Part shown: positions 28,750 through 40,758 of the stretch, piece by piece
How the letters are laid out: every line of letters starts with the position of its first letter
Position numbering within the stretch: position 1 is the stretch's first letter
Assembly: GCA_963777665.1 (NCBI GenBank)
Contig: CAVZRJ010000001.1
Location: forward strand, 248,001 to 312,000
From: Bog-756 sp963777665
Lineage (GTDB): Bacteria; Actinomycetota; Acidimicrobiia; Acidimicrobiales; RAAP-2
Direction of reading: 5' to 3'
Length of the DNA: 64,000 nucleotides
Notes under the pieces: model-generated
What the model was told of the DNA's origin: nothing
The model's database searches: none
What the model saw: only the letters and a program-made list of their open reading frames with translations
Program-made: the position numbers and the translations under genes

Positions 28750-29309
28750 TGTCCGTCTCCACCAACGATCTCCGCAACGGGATGACCCTGAACCTGCCCG
28801 AGGGACTGTTCAACGTCGTCGAGTTCCAGCACGTCAAGCCCGGCAAGGGCGGTGCGTTCGTTCGCACGAAGCTCAAGAACCAGCGGACCGGAGCGGTCAT
28901 CGAGCGCACCTACCGGGCCGACGAGAAGCTCGAGCAGGCGATCATCGAGAAGCGGGAGATGCAGTTCCTCTACCGGGATGGCGCCGAGTACGTCTTCATG
29001 GACACGAGCTCCTACGAGCAGCTCCAGGTGGAGACCGGCATGCTCGGCGACGCGGCGAGCTACCTGAAGGAGGGGGACGACGCCGTGCTCCAGTTCTTCG
29101 GGGTCGAGATCATCGGGGTCGACCTGCCGGCCGCGGTCGAGCTCACCGTCGCCGAGACCGAACCGGGCCTGCAGGGCGATCGCGTGTCCGGTGCCCGTAA
29201 GCCGGCCACCCTGGAGACCGGGCTGGTCATCCAGGTCCCGCTGTTCGTCAATCCGGGCGAGAAGGTCAAGGTCGACACCCGCTCCGGGGAGTACCTGACC
29301 CGGGCCTGA
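28749..29309 (+). CDS. efp: Translation elongation factor P
   Basis: EF-P relieves ribosome stalling at proline runs. 186 residues: KOW-like N-domain (NDLRNGMTLNLPEGLFNVVEFQHVKPGKGGAFV, with the modifiable Lys in the PGKGGAF loop near residue 32), then the OB domains, and the C-terminal GEKVKVDTRSGEYLTRA. No neighbouring modification enzyme is seen; actinobacterial EF-P is often unmodified. It overlaps the aminopeptidase gene by one base. Confidence 0.95.
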   Translation: MSVSTNDLRNGMTLNLPEGLFNVVEFQHVKPGKGGAFVRTKLKNQRTGAVIERTYRADEKLEQAIIEKREMQFLYRDGAEYVFMDTSSYEQLQVETGMLGDAASYLKEGDDAVLQFFGVEIIGVDLPAAVELTVAETEPGLQGDRVSGARKPATLETGLVIQVPLFVNPGEKVKVDTRSGEYLTRA

Positions 29310-29370
29310 GCCCGCTTTCGACCCGTCCGGCTCCACCTCGACGGTCGAGCCGGGACGCCCCCCGCCGCCC

Positions 29371-29766
29371 ATGGACCCCGCACCCCGCCACCAGTCCCGC
29401 GAACGGGCACTGGCCCTGCTCTACGAGGCGGACCTCAAGGGCGCGTCGGCCGGTGAGGTGCTCGCGGCGCTGCCGATGCCCCCGGACGGCTATGTGGTCA
29501 GGCTGCTCGAGGCGGTCGGGGGACGGACCGAGGAGATCGATGCTCTGGTGGGTGCGGCAGCCATCGGCTGGGATCTCGGGCGGATGGCGGCCGTCGACCG
29601 CAATGTGCTCCGGCTGGCCACTGCCGAGCTCCTGGCCTGCGACGACGTCCCGACGGCGGTCATCCTCAACGAGGCTGTCGAACTGGCCTCCGCGTACTCG
29701 ACCGACGACTCCGGCCGGTTCGTCAACGGCGTGCTGGCGACCGTGGCCGCCCGGACCCGAGGCTGA
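29371..29766 (+). CDS. nusB: Transcription antitermination factor NusB
   Basis: 131 residues, all-helical NusB fold. RHQSRERALALLYEADLKG at residues 6-24 is the classic N-terminus, and VDRNVLRLATAELLACDDVPTAVILNEAVELA followed by FVNGVLATVA is the C-terminal signature. It binds boxA RNA with S10 in rRNA transcription. Position after efp is the common actinobacterial order. No frame problems. Confidence 0.93.
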   Translation: MDPAPRHQSRERALALLYEADLKGASAGEVLAALPMPPDGYVVRLLEAVGGRTEEIDALVGAAAIGWDLGRMAAVDRNVLRLATAELLACDDVPTAVILNEAVELASAYSTDDSGRFVNGVLATVAARTRG

Positions 29767-29881
29767 GCCGGCATCTCCGCAGTCCGCACGGCGCGGGCTC
29801 GGCGACCCGTAACATCGGCGGCACCGGCCGCGCCTGGGCATCCGCGCTCGGGAACGGAACCCCGGGCTTACAAGGAACGCG

Positions 29882-31423
29882 ATGACCTCGAGCGACACCG
29901 TGGGCAGTCCGCCCGACACGCCCCCCGGTCCCGACCGCGGGGGCATGCTGGCCGGCTTCGACCCTCAGCTCAAGCGCCTCGCGCTGGTGGTGGTGATCGG
30001 CAGCATCATGTCGATCCTCGACACGACCATCGTCAACGTTGCCATCGCCACCCTCGCACGGGACTTCCGTGCCCCCCTGTCCACGGTCCAGTGGGTGTCG
30101 ACCGGCTACCTGCTGGCCCTCGCCATGACCATCCCCCTCACCGGCTGGGCGGTCGAGCGCTTCGGCGCCAAGCGGATGTGGATCACCTCCCTCGGCCTGT
30201 TCCTCCTCGGGTCGGCCCTCTCGGGTGCGGCATGGTCCATCCAGAGCCTGATCTTCTTCCGGATCCTCCAGGGCATCGGCGGCGGCATGATCATGCCGAT
30301 CGGGCAGTCGATCATGGCCAGCGCAGCCGGTCCCCAGCGGATGGGTCGGGTCATGAGCCTGCTCGGCGTGCCCATGCTCCTGGGCCCGATCCTCGGCCCG
30401 GTCATCGGCGGGCTGATCCTGGACAGCGTCTCGTGGCGGTGGATCTTCTACGTCAACCTCCCCATCGGAATCGTGGCCATCGCGCTCGCCGTCCGGATCC
30501 TCCCGGGGCACGAGCGCACCGACCGGGCCAACCGGCTGGACGTGCTCGGGCTGTGTCTGCTCTCGCCGGGGCTCGGCCTGCTCGTCTACGGCCTCTCCCA
30601 AGCCGGACAGGGCTCGCCGGAGAGCGTGTGGCTGCCCGTGGCTGTGGGTGCAGCGCTCATCGTCGCCTTCGCCGTTCACGGGTTGCGCACCAAGCTGACC
30701 CCGCTCATCGAGGTGGTCCTCTTCCGCAACCGGAGCTTCGCGGCGGCCGCTGCGACCACCTTCTGGTTCGGCGCCGCGCTGTTCGGAGGCATGCTGCTGC
30801 TCCCGCTCTACTACCAGGTGGTGCGCGGGCAGAGCGCCCTCAACGCGGGACTGCTCATGGCCCCCCAGGGGATCGGGGCAGCGATGGTCATGCCCCTGGC
30901 CGGCAGCCTGACCGATCGCCTCGGCGCGGGGCGGGTCGTCCCGGCCGGACTGCTGGTGGCGATCGCGGGGACAGTCGCCTACACCCAACTCGGGGCCCAC
31001 ACCAGTATCGCCCTGCTCGCCGTCTCGCTCTTCGTGCGGGGGATCGGGTTCGGCTTCGTGATGATGCCGGCGATCTCGGCGGCGTACCAGACGCTCTCGA
31101 GGGAGCAGGTCCCCCGGGCGTCCACCGCGATCAACATCGTCCAGCGGGTGGGCGGGTCGATGGGCACCGCCCTGGTCGCGGTCGTCCTCGACCACCAGAT
31201 CGCGACACGGGTCCACACGTTGGCCGGCGGGCTCTCGGCGGCCTCCTCGGCGCCGCCGGCCGTCGTGGTGCGGGTGGTCCAGCCGTTGGCCGCTGCATTC
31301 GGCGCAACCTTCTGGTGGGTGCTCGGGATGACGGTGGTGGCCCTGGTCCCGGCTCTCCTCCTGGTCCGGGGACCGGCGACGGATCTCGAAGCGCCGGTGC
31401 CGGTGACCTCGATCGCCGAGTGA
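29882..31423 (+). CDS. MFS drug exporter, DHA2 (14-helix) family
   Basis: 513 residues with about 14 membrane segments. MSILDTTIVNVAIATLARDF near residue 40 is motif D1 of the EmrB/QacA group, TGWAVERFGAKRMWITSLGL near 88 is motif A, and LLGVPMLLGPILGPVIGGLI near 160 is motif C of drug:proton antiporters. It probably exports hydrophobic compounds. An ATG at 29882 follows ACAAGGAACG. It lies between nusB and the pyr operon in the same direction but is not functionally tied to either. Confidence 0.85.
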   Translation: MTSSDTVGSPPDTPPGPDRGGMLAGFDPQLKRLALVVVIGSIMSILDTTIVNVAIATLARDFRAPLSTVQWVSTGYLLALAMTIPLTGWAVERFGAKRMWITSLGLFLLGSALSGAAWSIQSLIFFRILQGIGGGMIMPIGQSIMASAAGPQRMGRVMSLLGVPMLLGPILGPVIGGLILDSVSWRWIFYVNLPIGIVAIALAVRILPGHERTDRANRLDVLGLCLLSPGLGLLVYGLSQAGQGSPESVWLPVAVGAALIVAFAVHGLRTKLTPLIEVVLFRNRSFAAAAATTFWFGAALFGGMLLLPLYYQVVRGQSALNAGLLMAPQGIGAAMVMPLAGSLTDRLGAGRVVPAGLLVAIAGTVAYTQLGAHTSIALLAVSLFVRGIGFGFVMMPAISAAYQTLSREQVPRASTAINIVQRVGGSMGTALVAVVLDHQIATRVHTLAGGLSAASSAPPAVVVRVVQPLAAAFGATFWWVLGMTVVALVPALLLVRGPATDLEAPVPVTSIAE

Positions 31424-31487
31424 CGACGGCAGCGACACGAGGGCTCGCGTTCGTCGTGCTGCCGCGGCAGTCGCTGCGCCGAGCGGG

Positions 31488-31493
31488 TAACAT
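31488..31493 (+). promoter_or_regulatory. Candidate -10 element of the pyr operon
   Basis: TAACAT at 31488-31493 has a good -10 form and lies about 20 bases ahead of the PyrR loop. No convincing -35 hexamer is visible at 16-18 bases upstream. A transcript from near 31500 would have a leader of about 48 bases. Confidence 0.3.
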
Positions 31494-31510
31494 CGGGGCC
31501 TGACCGTGAA

Positions 31511-31530
31511 GCGGGTCCCGTGAGGCCCGT
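31511..31530 (+). promoter_or_regulatory. PyrR mRNA-binding loop ahead of pyrR
   Basis: GGTCCCGTGAGGCC at 31514-31527 matches the PyrR recognition loop, which in Bacillus reads AGUCCNGNGAGGCU, with the invariant GNGAGG. The flanks can pair (CGGG with CCCG) to put the loop in a hairpin. It ends 10 bases before AGGAGG (31538-31543) of pyrR, so PyrR bound to UMP could block ribosome loading, as reported for mycobacteria. No terminator hairpin is visible, so translational repression rather than attenuation is likely. Confidence 0.65.
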
Positions 31531-31547
31531 ACGGACAGGAGGATCAG

Positions 31548-32117
31548 GTGGCCGAACGAGAGCGCAGTCACACCCGTCCGCGGGGTGCTGTGTTCGTCCC
31601 CCGTGCGCAGGTCATGTCGGCCGACGACGTGCGCCGTGCGATCACCCGGATGGCCCACGAGATCGCCGAGCGCAACCGGGGCCTGCACAACGTCGTCCTG
31701 GTCGGCCTCCAGACGGGTGGGGTGGGCATCGCCCGCCGGCTGGCCGAGACCCTCTCCACGATGGAGGGTGCGTCCGTCCCGGTCGGCACCCTGGACGTCG
31801 CCTTCTACCGCGACGACATCGGTCTGCGCCCGGTGCTGCCCGAGGCGGCGACCGACATCAGCTTCGATCTGACCGGGACGACCGTGGTGCTGGTCGACGA
31901 CGTCCTGTTCACCGGTCGGACCATCCGGGCGGCCCTCAACGCGCTGGGCGAGTACGGGCGTGCCCAGATCGTCGAGCTCGCGGTGATGGTCGACCGTGGC
32001 CACCGCGAGCTCCCCATCCGTCCGGACTACGTGGGCAAGAACCTGCCCACCAACCGCGACGAGATGGTCGACGTCTCCGACGAGGGCGTCTCCCTCGGGG
32101 AACTGGTCAGCCGGTGA
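31548..32117 (+). CDS. pyrR: Bifunctional pyr operon regulator / uracil phosphoribosyltransferase
   Basis: 189 residues. The PRPP-binding loop VLVDDVLFTGRTIRAALNAL near residue 110 is the PyrR signature, and the N-terminal MSADDVRRAITRMAHEI block and VPVGTLDVAFYRDDI are also typical. PyrR represses the pyr genes through mRNA when UMP is high. The GTG start at 31548 is set by AGGAGG at 31538-31543. It overlaps pyrB by 4 bases (GTGA). The leader holds its own probable binding loop, so it should be autoregulated. Confidence 0.93.
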   Translation: MAERERSHTRPRGAVFVPRAQVMSADDVRRAITRMAHEIAERNRGLHNVVLVGLQTGGVGIARRLAETLSTMEGASVPVGTLDVAFYRDDIGLRPVLPEAATDISFDLTGTTVVLVDDVLFTGRTIRAALNALGEYGRAQIVELAVMVDRGHRELPIRPDYVGKNLPTNRDEMVDVSDEGVSLGELVSR

Positions 32118-33085
32118 GCCCCTTTCCCGCCCATCTGCTCAGCATGGAGGATCTGGACGCCGAGGCGATCGGCGAGGTGCTCCGGGTCGCCGACTCGATG
32201 GCCGAGGTCGGTCGGCGGACCAATCCCAAGGTCCCCGCCCTACGGGGCCGCACGGTGGCCACGCTCTTCTTCGAGGAATCGACCCGGACCAAGATGTCCT
32301 TCGAGACGGCGGCCAAACGGATGTCGGCCGACGTGCTCTCCTTCGTCGCCGGATCGTCGTCGGTCAAGAAGGGCGAATCGCTGCGCGACACGGTCGAGAC
32401 CGTCCAGGCCATCGGGATGGACGCGGTGATCATCCGGCACGGCTCCTCGGGCGCACCGGCGCAGGTGGCCGGCTGGGTCGACCACTGCGCGGTGATCAAC
32501 GCCGGCGACGGGTGGCACCAGCACCCGACCCAGGCGCTGCTCGATCTCTATACGGTCTGGCAGTCGCTGGGCGGTGGGCCCGAGGGGCTCGACCGCTTCG
32601 TGGGCCTGCGGGTCACCATCGTGGGTGACATCCGACACAGCCGGGTCGCCCGGTCGCAGATCACCGCGTACGCCGCCCTCGGTGCAGAGGTCACCCTGGT
32701 GGCTCCGGCGACCCTCCTGCCCCCCTCCCTGGAGGGGTGGCCGGTGGCATCGGTCAGCCACGACATCGACGCCGCCCTCGCCCGAACGGACGTGGTCTCC
32801 CTCCTCCGGCTCCAGACCGAACGGGGGAGCGGGGCCTACGTGCCGACCCTGCGCGAGTACACCGCCTGCTTCGGGCTGACCGGCCGCCGCGCCGCGCTCC
32901 TCCCGCCCGACGCGGTCATCCTCCACCCGGGTCCCATGGTCCGGGGCGTCGAGATCGCCTCGGAGGTGGCGGAGCTGCCGGCGGCGCTCATCACCGATCA
33001 GGTCAGCAACGGGGTCGCGGTGCGGATGGCGGTGCTGTTCCTCCTCCTGGGCCAGGGCTCGTTGGACGGGGCGCCGCGTGCCTGA
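32114..33085 (+). CDS. pyrB: Aspartate carbamoyltransferase catalytic subunit
   Basis: 323 residues. The carbamoyl phosphate loop FFEESTRTKMSFETAAKRM near residue 52 and the KKGESLRDTVETV loop are diagnostic, with HGSSGAP (carbamoyl phosphate-binding) near 117 and the late HPGPMVRGVEIASEV for aspartate binding. No pyrI regulatory subunit is nearby, as usual outside enterobacteria. Start is GTG overlapping the pyrR stop; its own end overlaps pyrC by 8 bases. Confidence 0.94.
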   Translation: MSPFPAHLLSMEDLDAEAIGEVLRVADSMAEVGRRTNPKVPALRGRTVATLFFEESTRTKMSFETAAKRMSADVLSFVAGSSSVKKGESLRDTVETVQAIGMDAVIIRHGSSGAPAQVAGWVDHCAVINAGDGWHQHPTQALLDLYTVWQSLGGGPEGLDRFVGLRVTIVGDIRHSRVARSQITAYAALGAEVTLVAPATLLPPSLEGWPVASVSHDIDAALARTDVVSLLRLQTERGSGAYVPTLREYTACFGLTGRRAALLPPDAVILHPGPMVRGVEIASEVAELPAALITDQVSNGVAVRMAVLFLLLGQGSLDGAPRA

Positions 33086-34388
33086 GGGCGGGTTGCCCGA
33101 GCTCATCCTCCGCGGCGGCACCGTCGTCGACGCGACCGGTGAGCGACGCGCCGACGTCCGCGTCGTGGACGACCGGGTGGCCGAGGTCGGGGTGGATCTC
33201 GAGACGCGCCTCGGGGCGACCGTCCTCGACGCCGACCGGTGCGTGGTGGCGCCCGGTCTGGTCGACCTGCACACCCATCTGCGGGAACCCGGCCGCGAGG
33301 AGGCCGAGACCATCGAGTCGGGCACCCGGGCAGCAGCGCTCGGCGGGTACACCGCGGTCGTGGCCATGCCCAACACCGATCCGCCGCTGGACTCGGCCGA
33401 GGCGGTCCGCAACGTGTTCGAGCTGGCCGACGGGGCGATGGCCCGGGTCGCGGTGGCCGGGGCGATCACCGTCGACCGTGCCGGTGAGGCGCTCGCCCCG
33501 ATGGCCGAGATGTCCGCCCTCGGGGTCCGGCTCTTCACCGACGACGGAGACGGTGTGCAGTCGTCCGGGCTCATGCGCCTGGCGCTGCTGTACGCCCGGG
33601 GGCTCGGCGTGACGCTCTGCCAGCACTGCGAGGAGCGGAGCCTGGCCGCGGGCGGGGTCATGCACGAGGGCGCATGGTCGAGCCGGATGGGTCTGCCCGG
33701 GACGCCGGCCGAGGCCGAGGAGGTCATGGTGGCGCGCGACATCGTCCTGGCCCGGCTCACCGGGGCCCGCGTCCACTTCCTCCACCTGTCGACCGCCGGC
33801 TCGGTGGAGCTGGTGCGCCAGGCCAAGGCAGAGGGCGTCGCGGTCACCGCCGAAGCGGCCCCCCACCACTTCACCCTCACCGACGGGTGCGCGGCCGGAT
33901 TCGACCCGGTCTTCAAGGTCAGTCCACCGCTGCGACCTCCGTCCGACGTCGCGGCGGTCAGGGCCGGGCTGGCCGACGGCACCATCGACGCGGTGGCGAC
34001 CGACCACGCCCCGCACGCGCCCGAGCTCAAGGACCTCCCCTTCGACCAGGCGCCGCCCGGCATGCTCGGCCTGCAGACCGCCCTGGCACTGGCCGTGACC
34101 GAGCTCGACCTGCCCATCGCCCGGATCCTGGCGCTGTTCAGCTGGCAGCCTGCGGTCATCGCCGGCCTCGATCCGGACCACGGCGGTGACCAGGGCGGGA
34201 CGATCTCGCCCGGCGCGGCCGCCAACCTGTGCGTCATCGACCCGCGGGCCACCTGGACGGTCGACCCCGCCGCGCTGGCCAGCCGGAGCCGCAACACCCC
34301 GTACGCGGGACGACGTCTCACCGGGCAGGTCCGCCACACCGTCTTGGCCGGCGAAGCGGTGGTGGTCGACGGCGAGGCCCGTCGGTGA
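33078..34388 (+). CDS. pyrC: Dihydroorotase
   Basis: 436-residue class I dihydroorotase. Zinc ligands appear in VVAPGLVDLHTHLREPGREE (HxH) near residue 56, LCQHCEE near 177, HFLHLSTAGS near 233 and the late DAVATDHAPH near 305 with the catalytic Asp. The carboxylated-lysine position of class I is instead less clear, which fits some actinobacterial types. GTG start at 33078 overlaps pyrB; the stop overlaps the carA GTG. Confidence 0.93.
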   Translation: MPEGGLPELILRGGTVVDATGERRADVRVVDDRVAEVGVDLETRLGATVLDADRCVVAPGLVDLHTHLREPGREEAETIESGTRAAALGGYTAVVAMPNTDPPLDSAEAVRNVFELADGAMARVAVAGAITVDRAGEALAPMAEMSALGVRLFTDDGDGVQSSGLMRLALLYARGLGVTLCQHCEERSLAAGGVMHEGAWSSRMGLPGTPAEAEEVMVARDIVLARLTGARVHFLHLSTAGSVELVRQAKAEGVAVTAEAAPHHFTLTDGCAAGFDPVFKVSPPLRPPSDVAAVRAGLADGTIDAVATDHAPHAPELKDLPFDQAPPGMLGLQTALALAVTELDLPIARILALFSWQPAVIAGLDPDHGGDQGGTISPGAAANLCVIDPRATWTVDPAALASRSRNTPYAGRRLTGQVRHTVLAGEAVVVDGEARR

Positions 34389-35511
34389 CCACGCGGAACG
34401 GCACCGTCCACCGGGCGGAGGCGCTCCTGGTCCTCGCCGACGGAGCGGTCTTCGAGGGCGAATCGGCCGGTGCCCTCCCCGAGGGTGGAGTGGTGACCGG
34501 AGAGGCCGTCTTCAACACGGTGCTCTCCGGCTACCAGGAGGTGATCACCGACCCGTCGTACGCCGGGCAGATCATCGCCTTCACCTGCCCCCACATCGGC
34601 AACTACGGCGTCAACCCCACCGACGACGAGGCTTCCCGGCCCCACTGCCGGGGCGTCATCGTGCGCGAGCTGTCCGACCGTCCGAGCTCGTGGCGATCGA
34701 CCGGAACGCTCGAGGACTTCCTGCACCGACACCGGCTTCCCGGCATCACCGGCATCGACACCCGTCGGCTGACCCGGCACCTGCGCGTGCACGGCTCGCT
34801 GCCGTCCGCGTTCGGCACCGCCGGCGAAGCAGAGCTGGCCGCCGCGGCCCGCGCCGCGCCGGCGACCGACGGGAGGGACCTGGTGGCGTCGGTCACCTCT
34901 CCGGTCATGGTGACCCGGGGGACCGGGCCGTACCGGGTGGTGGCCTACGACTTCGGGATCAAGGAGGCGATGCTCCGCAGGTTGGAGGGGCTGGCCACGG
35001 TGGTCGTCGTGCCCGCGTCGACCGAGGCAGACGCGGTCCTGGAGCTCGAGCCGGACGGGATCTTCCTCTCCAACGGTCCCGGCGACCCGGCCGCCCTCCC
35101 CGGGGTGATCGACCAGATCCGCCTGCTGGTGGCGCCGGGGAAGGTGCCGGTCTTCGGGATCTGCCTCGGCCACCAACTCCTGGCGACAGCCCTCGGGGCG
35201 ACCACCTACAAGCTCCCCTTCGGGCACCACGGGGGGAACCACCCGGTCCGGCGTACCGAGACCGGCCGGGTCGAGATCACCTCGCAGAACCACAACTACG
35301 CGGTGTCCCCCGACTCGCTTGGGGCCAGTGAGGTGACGCACCTCAACCTCAACGACGGGGTGATCGAGGGGCTCCGCAGCACCGCGACCCCCGCCTTCAG
35401 CGTGCAGTACCACCCCGAGGCGGGACCCGGTCCACACGATGCCCGTTACCTCTTCGACGAGTTCCGGGCGCTCATGGACACCACCGGCGGCCCGAGGAAC
35501 CGGGACACCTG

Positions 35512-35512
<1 letters not shown>
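34385..35512 (+). CDS. carA: Carbamoyl-phosphate synthase small subunit
   Basis: The glutaminase subunit, 375 residues. N-terminal domain with ADGAVFEGES and FNTVLSGYQEVITDPSYAGQ near residue 40; class I amidotransferase domain with the nucleophile in VFGICLGHQLLATALG near residue 260 and the His-Glu pair in VQYHPEAGPGP near 340. GTG start overlaps pyrC by 4 bases, and its TGA overlaps the carB ATG by one. Supplies ammonia to CarB for both pyrimidine and arginine synthesis. Confidence 0.95.
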
Positions 35513-38826
<3,314 letters not shown>

Positions 38827-38830
38827 GCAG

Positions 38831-39829
38831 ATGAGCGCAACCCGTGGTGGTGCGGTGGTGCGGCCGCACCGGTTGCACCGGTCCGGCAACGGGCCCGGCC
38901 CGGCGGCGGTCGATCTCACCACGACCGTGGGGTCGGTCGTCCTGCCGAATCCGGTGATGACCGCGTCCGGCACCGCAGGGTATGCCGACGAGCTCGAGGC
39001 CTACCGGCCGCTGGCCGCGCTCGGAGCGGTGGTGGTCAAGTCCCTGTCGGTCGACCCCTGGCCGGGCAACCCCGCCCCGCGCGTGCACCAGGCAACCGCC
39101 GGCATGGTCAACAGCGTCGGACTGCAGGGTCCCGGCCTGGAGGCCTGGGTCCGTGACCAGCTTCCTCGTCTGGTTGCCGTTGGCGCCCGGACCGTTGTCA
39201 GCATCTGGGGGCAGCGGGTCGACGACTACGCACGGGCCGCCGCGATGCTGGCGGGGGTCGACGGACTGACCGCCGTCGAGGTGAACGTGAGCTGCCCGAA
39301 CGTGGAGGACGGCCGGGCCATGTTCGCCCATTCGACCACCGCCACCGCGGAGGTCGTCTCCGCGGTCGGCGAGCACTGTCCGGTCCTGCCACGGTGGGCC
39401 AAGCTGAGCCCGACCGTGCCCGACCTGCCGGCGGTTGCCGGCGCCGCCCTCGGCGCCGGAGCCGAGGGGGTGACCCTGATCAACACGGCACTGGCCATGG
39501 CCATCGACATCGAGCGGTCGAGGCCGGTCCTCGGGTCGGGTCCGGCGGGGGGCGGGTTGTCGGGGCCGGCCATCCACCCGATCGCGGTGCGGGCGGTGTT
39601 CGATGTGCGGGCCGCCCATCCGGACGCTGCGATCATCGGTGTCGGGGGCGTGGCCCACGGACGCGACGCCGTCGAGCTGATCATGGCCGGAGCCGACGCC
39701 GTCCAGGTGGGCACCGCTACCTTCCGCGACCCGCGTGCGCCGTGGACGGTCCTCGAGGAGCTCCGGGAGTGGTGCGCGTCCCACGGGGTGCGCACGGTCG
39801 CGTCGCTGCGGAGCGCCGCCCATGGATGA
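38831..39829 (+). CDS. pyrD: Dihydroorotate dehydrogenase, class 1 (1B-like)
   Basis: 332 residues. Oxidises dihydroorotate. The catalytic base is Cys in VEVNVSCPNVEDG near residue 156, which marks class 1 (class 2 uses Ser). FMN-binding stretches are LPNPVMTASGTAGY, VGLQGPG and the C-terminal IIGVGGVAHGRDAVELIMAGADAVQVG. Class 1B enzymes normally pair with the Fe-S/FAD subunit PyrK, which is not in this operon. Start ATG 38831 sits 4 bases past carB; it overlaps pyrF by 8 bases. Confidence 0.9.
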   Translation: MSATRGGAVVRPHRLHRSGNGPGPAAVDLTTTVGSVVLPNPVMTASGTAGYADELEAYRPLAALGAVVVKSLSVDPWPGNPAPRVHQATAGMVNSVGLQGPGLEAWVRDQLPRLVAVGARTVVSIWGQRVDDYARAAAMLAGVDGLTAVEVNVSCPNVEDGRAMFAHSTTATAEVVSAVGEHCPVLPRWAKLSPTVPDLPAVAGAALGAGAEGVTLINTALAMAIDIERSRPVLGSGPAGGGLSGPAIHPIAVRAVFDVRAAHPDAAIIGVGGVAHGRDAVELIMAGADAVQVGTATFRDPRAPWTVLEELREWCASHGVRTVASLRSAAHG

Positions 39830-40703
39830 GCCGACGGCCGTCCCGATCGGGTTCACCACCCGGGTCGCGGAGGCGGTCGCGGTGACCGGCCCGCTCTGTG
39901 CAGGCATCGACCCGTCGGCGCCGCTGCTCGCGGAGTGGGGCCTCGCGGACTCGGGCGAAGGCGTGCGCGAGTTCGGGCTGCGCTGTGTCGACGCGTTCGC
40001 AGGGGTGGTCCCGGTGGTCAAGCCGCAGGTGGCGTTCTTCGAGCGCTGGGGTGCGGCCGGGATGGCCGCCCTCGAGGCGGTCCTCTTTGCTGCCCGCGGA
40101 GCCGGTCTCCTGGTCATCGCAGACGCCAAACGTGGCGACATCGGATCGACGATGTCGGCCTACGCGTCGGCTTGGCTCGACCCCGCCGGACCGTTGGTGG
40201 CCGACGCGGTCACCGTGCTCCCGTACATGGGGATCGGTTCCCTCCAACCGACGTTCGACCTCGCGGCGGCCTCCGGCCGGGGAGTCGTCGTGGTGGTGCG
40301 GGGATCCAACCCTGACGGCCGCGTGCTGCAGGAGGCGATCGTCCGGACCGCCGACCTCGCGGGACGCGGAGAGGGCCGATCGATCGAGGACATGCTCCTC
40401 GGCTCGATCGCGGAGCTCAACCGGGGCGGTCTCTCGCCACCCGGAACGGTCGGAGCGGTGATCGGCGCGACGCTCGAGCCCTCCGCGTTCGATCTCGCCG
40501 GCCTCGGCGGGGTGATCGTGGCCCCGGGAGTCGGGGCACAGGGTGGCACGGCCGACGGCGTGGCCCGCCTCTTCGACGGGTGCGCGCCCGGCACGGTGCT
40601 GCCCAGCGTGTCGCGCTCGTTGCTCGCCGCCGGTCCTGACGTCGCGGCCCTGGCCCGTGCCGCCCGGATCGAGCGCGATGCGATGTGCCGCGCCCTCGGG
40701 TGA
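39822..40703 (+). CDS. pyrF: Orotidine 5'-phosphate decarboxylase, type 2
   Basis: 293 residues, the longer type 2 form common in actinobacteria. LCAGIDPSAPLLAEWGL near residue 26 replaces the short type 1 start. VKPQVAFFERWG near 66 and the catalytic IADAKRGDIGSTMSAY near 98 are clear. Ends with the phosphate loop VIVAPGVGAQGGTADGVARLF. It forms UMP, the product sensed by PyrR. Start ATG 39822 overlaps pyrD by 8 bases. It closes the operon. Confidence 0.93.
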   Translation: MDEPTAVPIGFTTRVAEAVAVTGPLCAGIDPSAPLLAEWGLADSGEGVREFGLRCVDAFAGVVPVVKPQVAFFERWGAAGMAALEAVLFAARGAGLLVIADAKRGDIGSTMSAYASAWLDPAGPLVADAVTVLPYMGIGSLQPTFDLAAASGRGVVVVVRGSNPDGRVLQEAIVRTADLAGRGEGRSIEDMLLGSIAELNRGGLSPPGTVGAVIGATLEPSAFDLAGLGGVIVAPGVGAQGGTADGVARLFDGCAPGTVLPSVSRSLLAAGPDVAALARAARIERDAMCRALG

Positions 40704-40758
40704 CCGGTGATCGTGGGGATCGTGCAGCGCCGGGGCGAGTGGCGTTGCGCGGGTGCGC

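Noticed and set aside
32240..35437. 1065-codon minus-strand frame opposite pyrB-carA
   Set aside because: Antisense shadow without any recognisable fold; the plus-strand genes have full motif sets.
40703..40758. Stem (CAGCGCC with GGCGTTG) as a bidirectional terminator after pyrF
   Set aside because: Only seven pairs with a wobble, a nine-base loop and no T-run on either strand.
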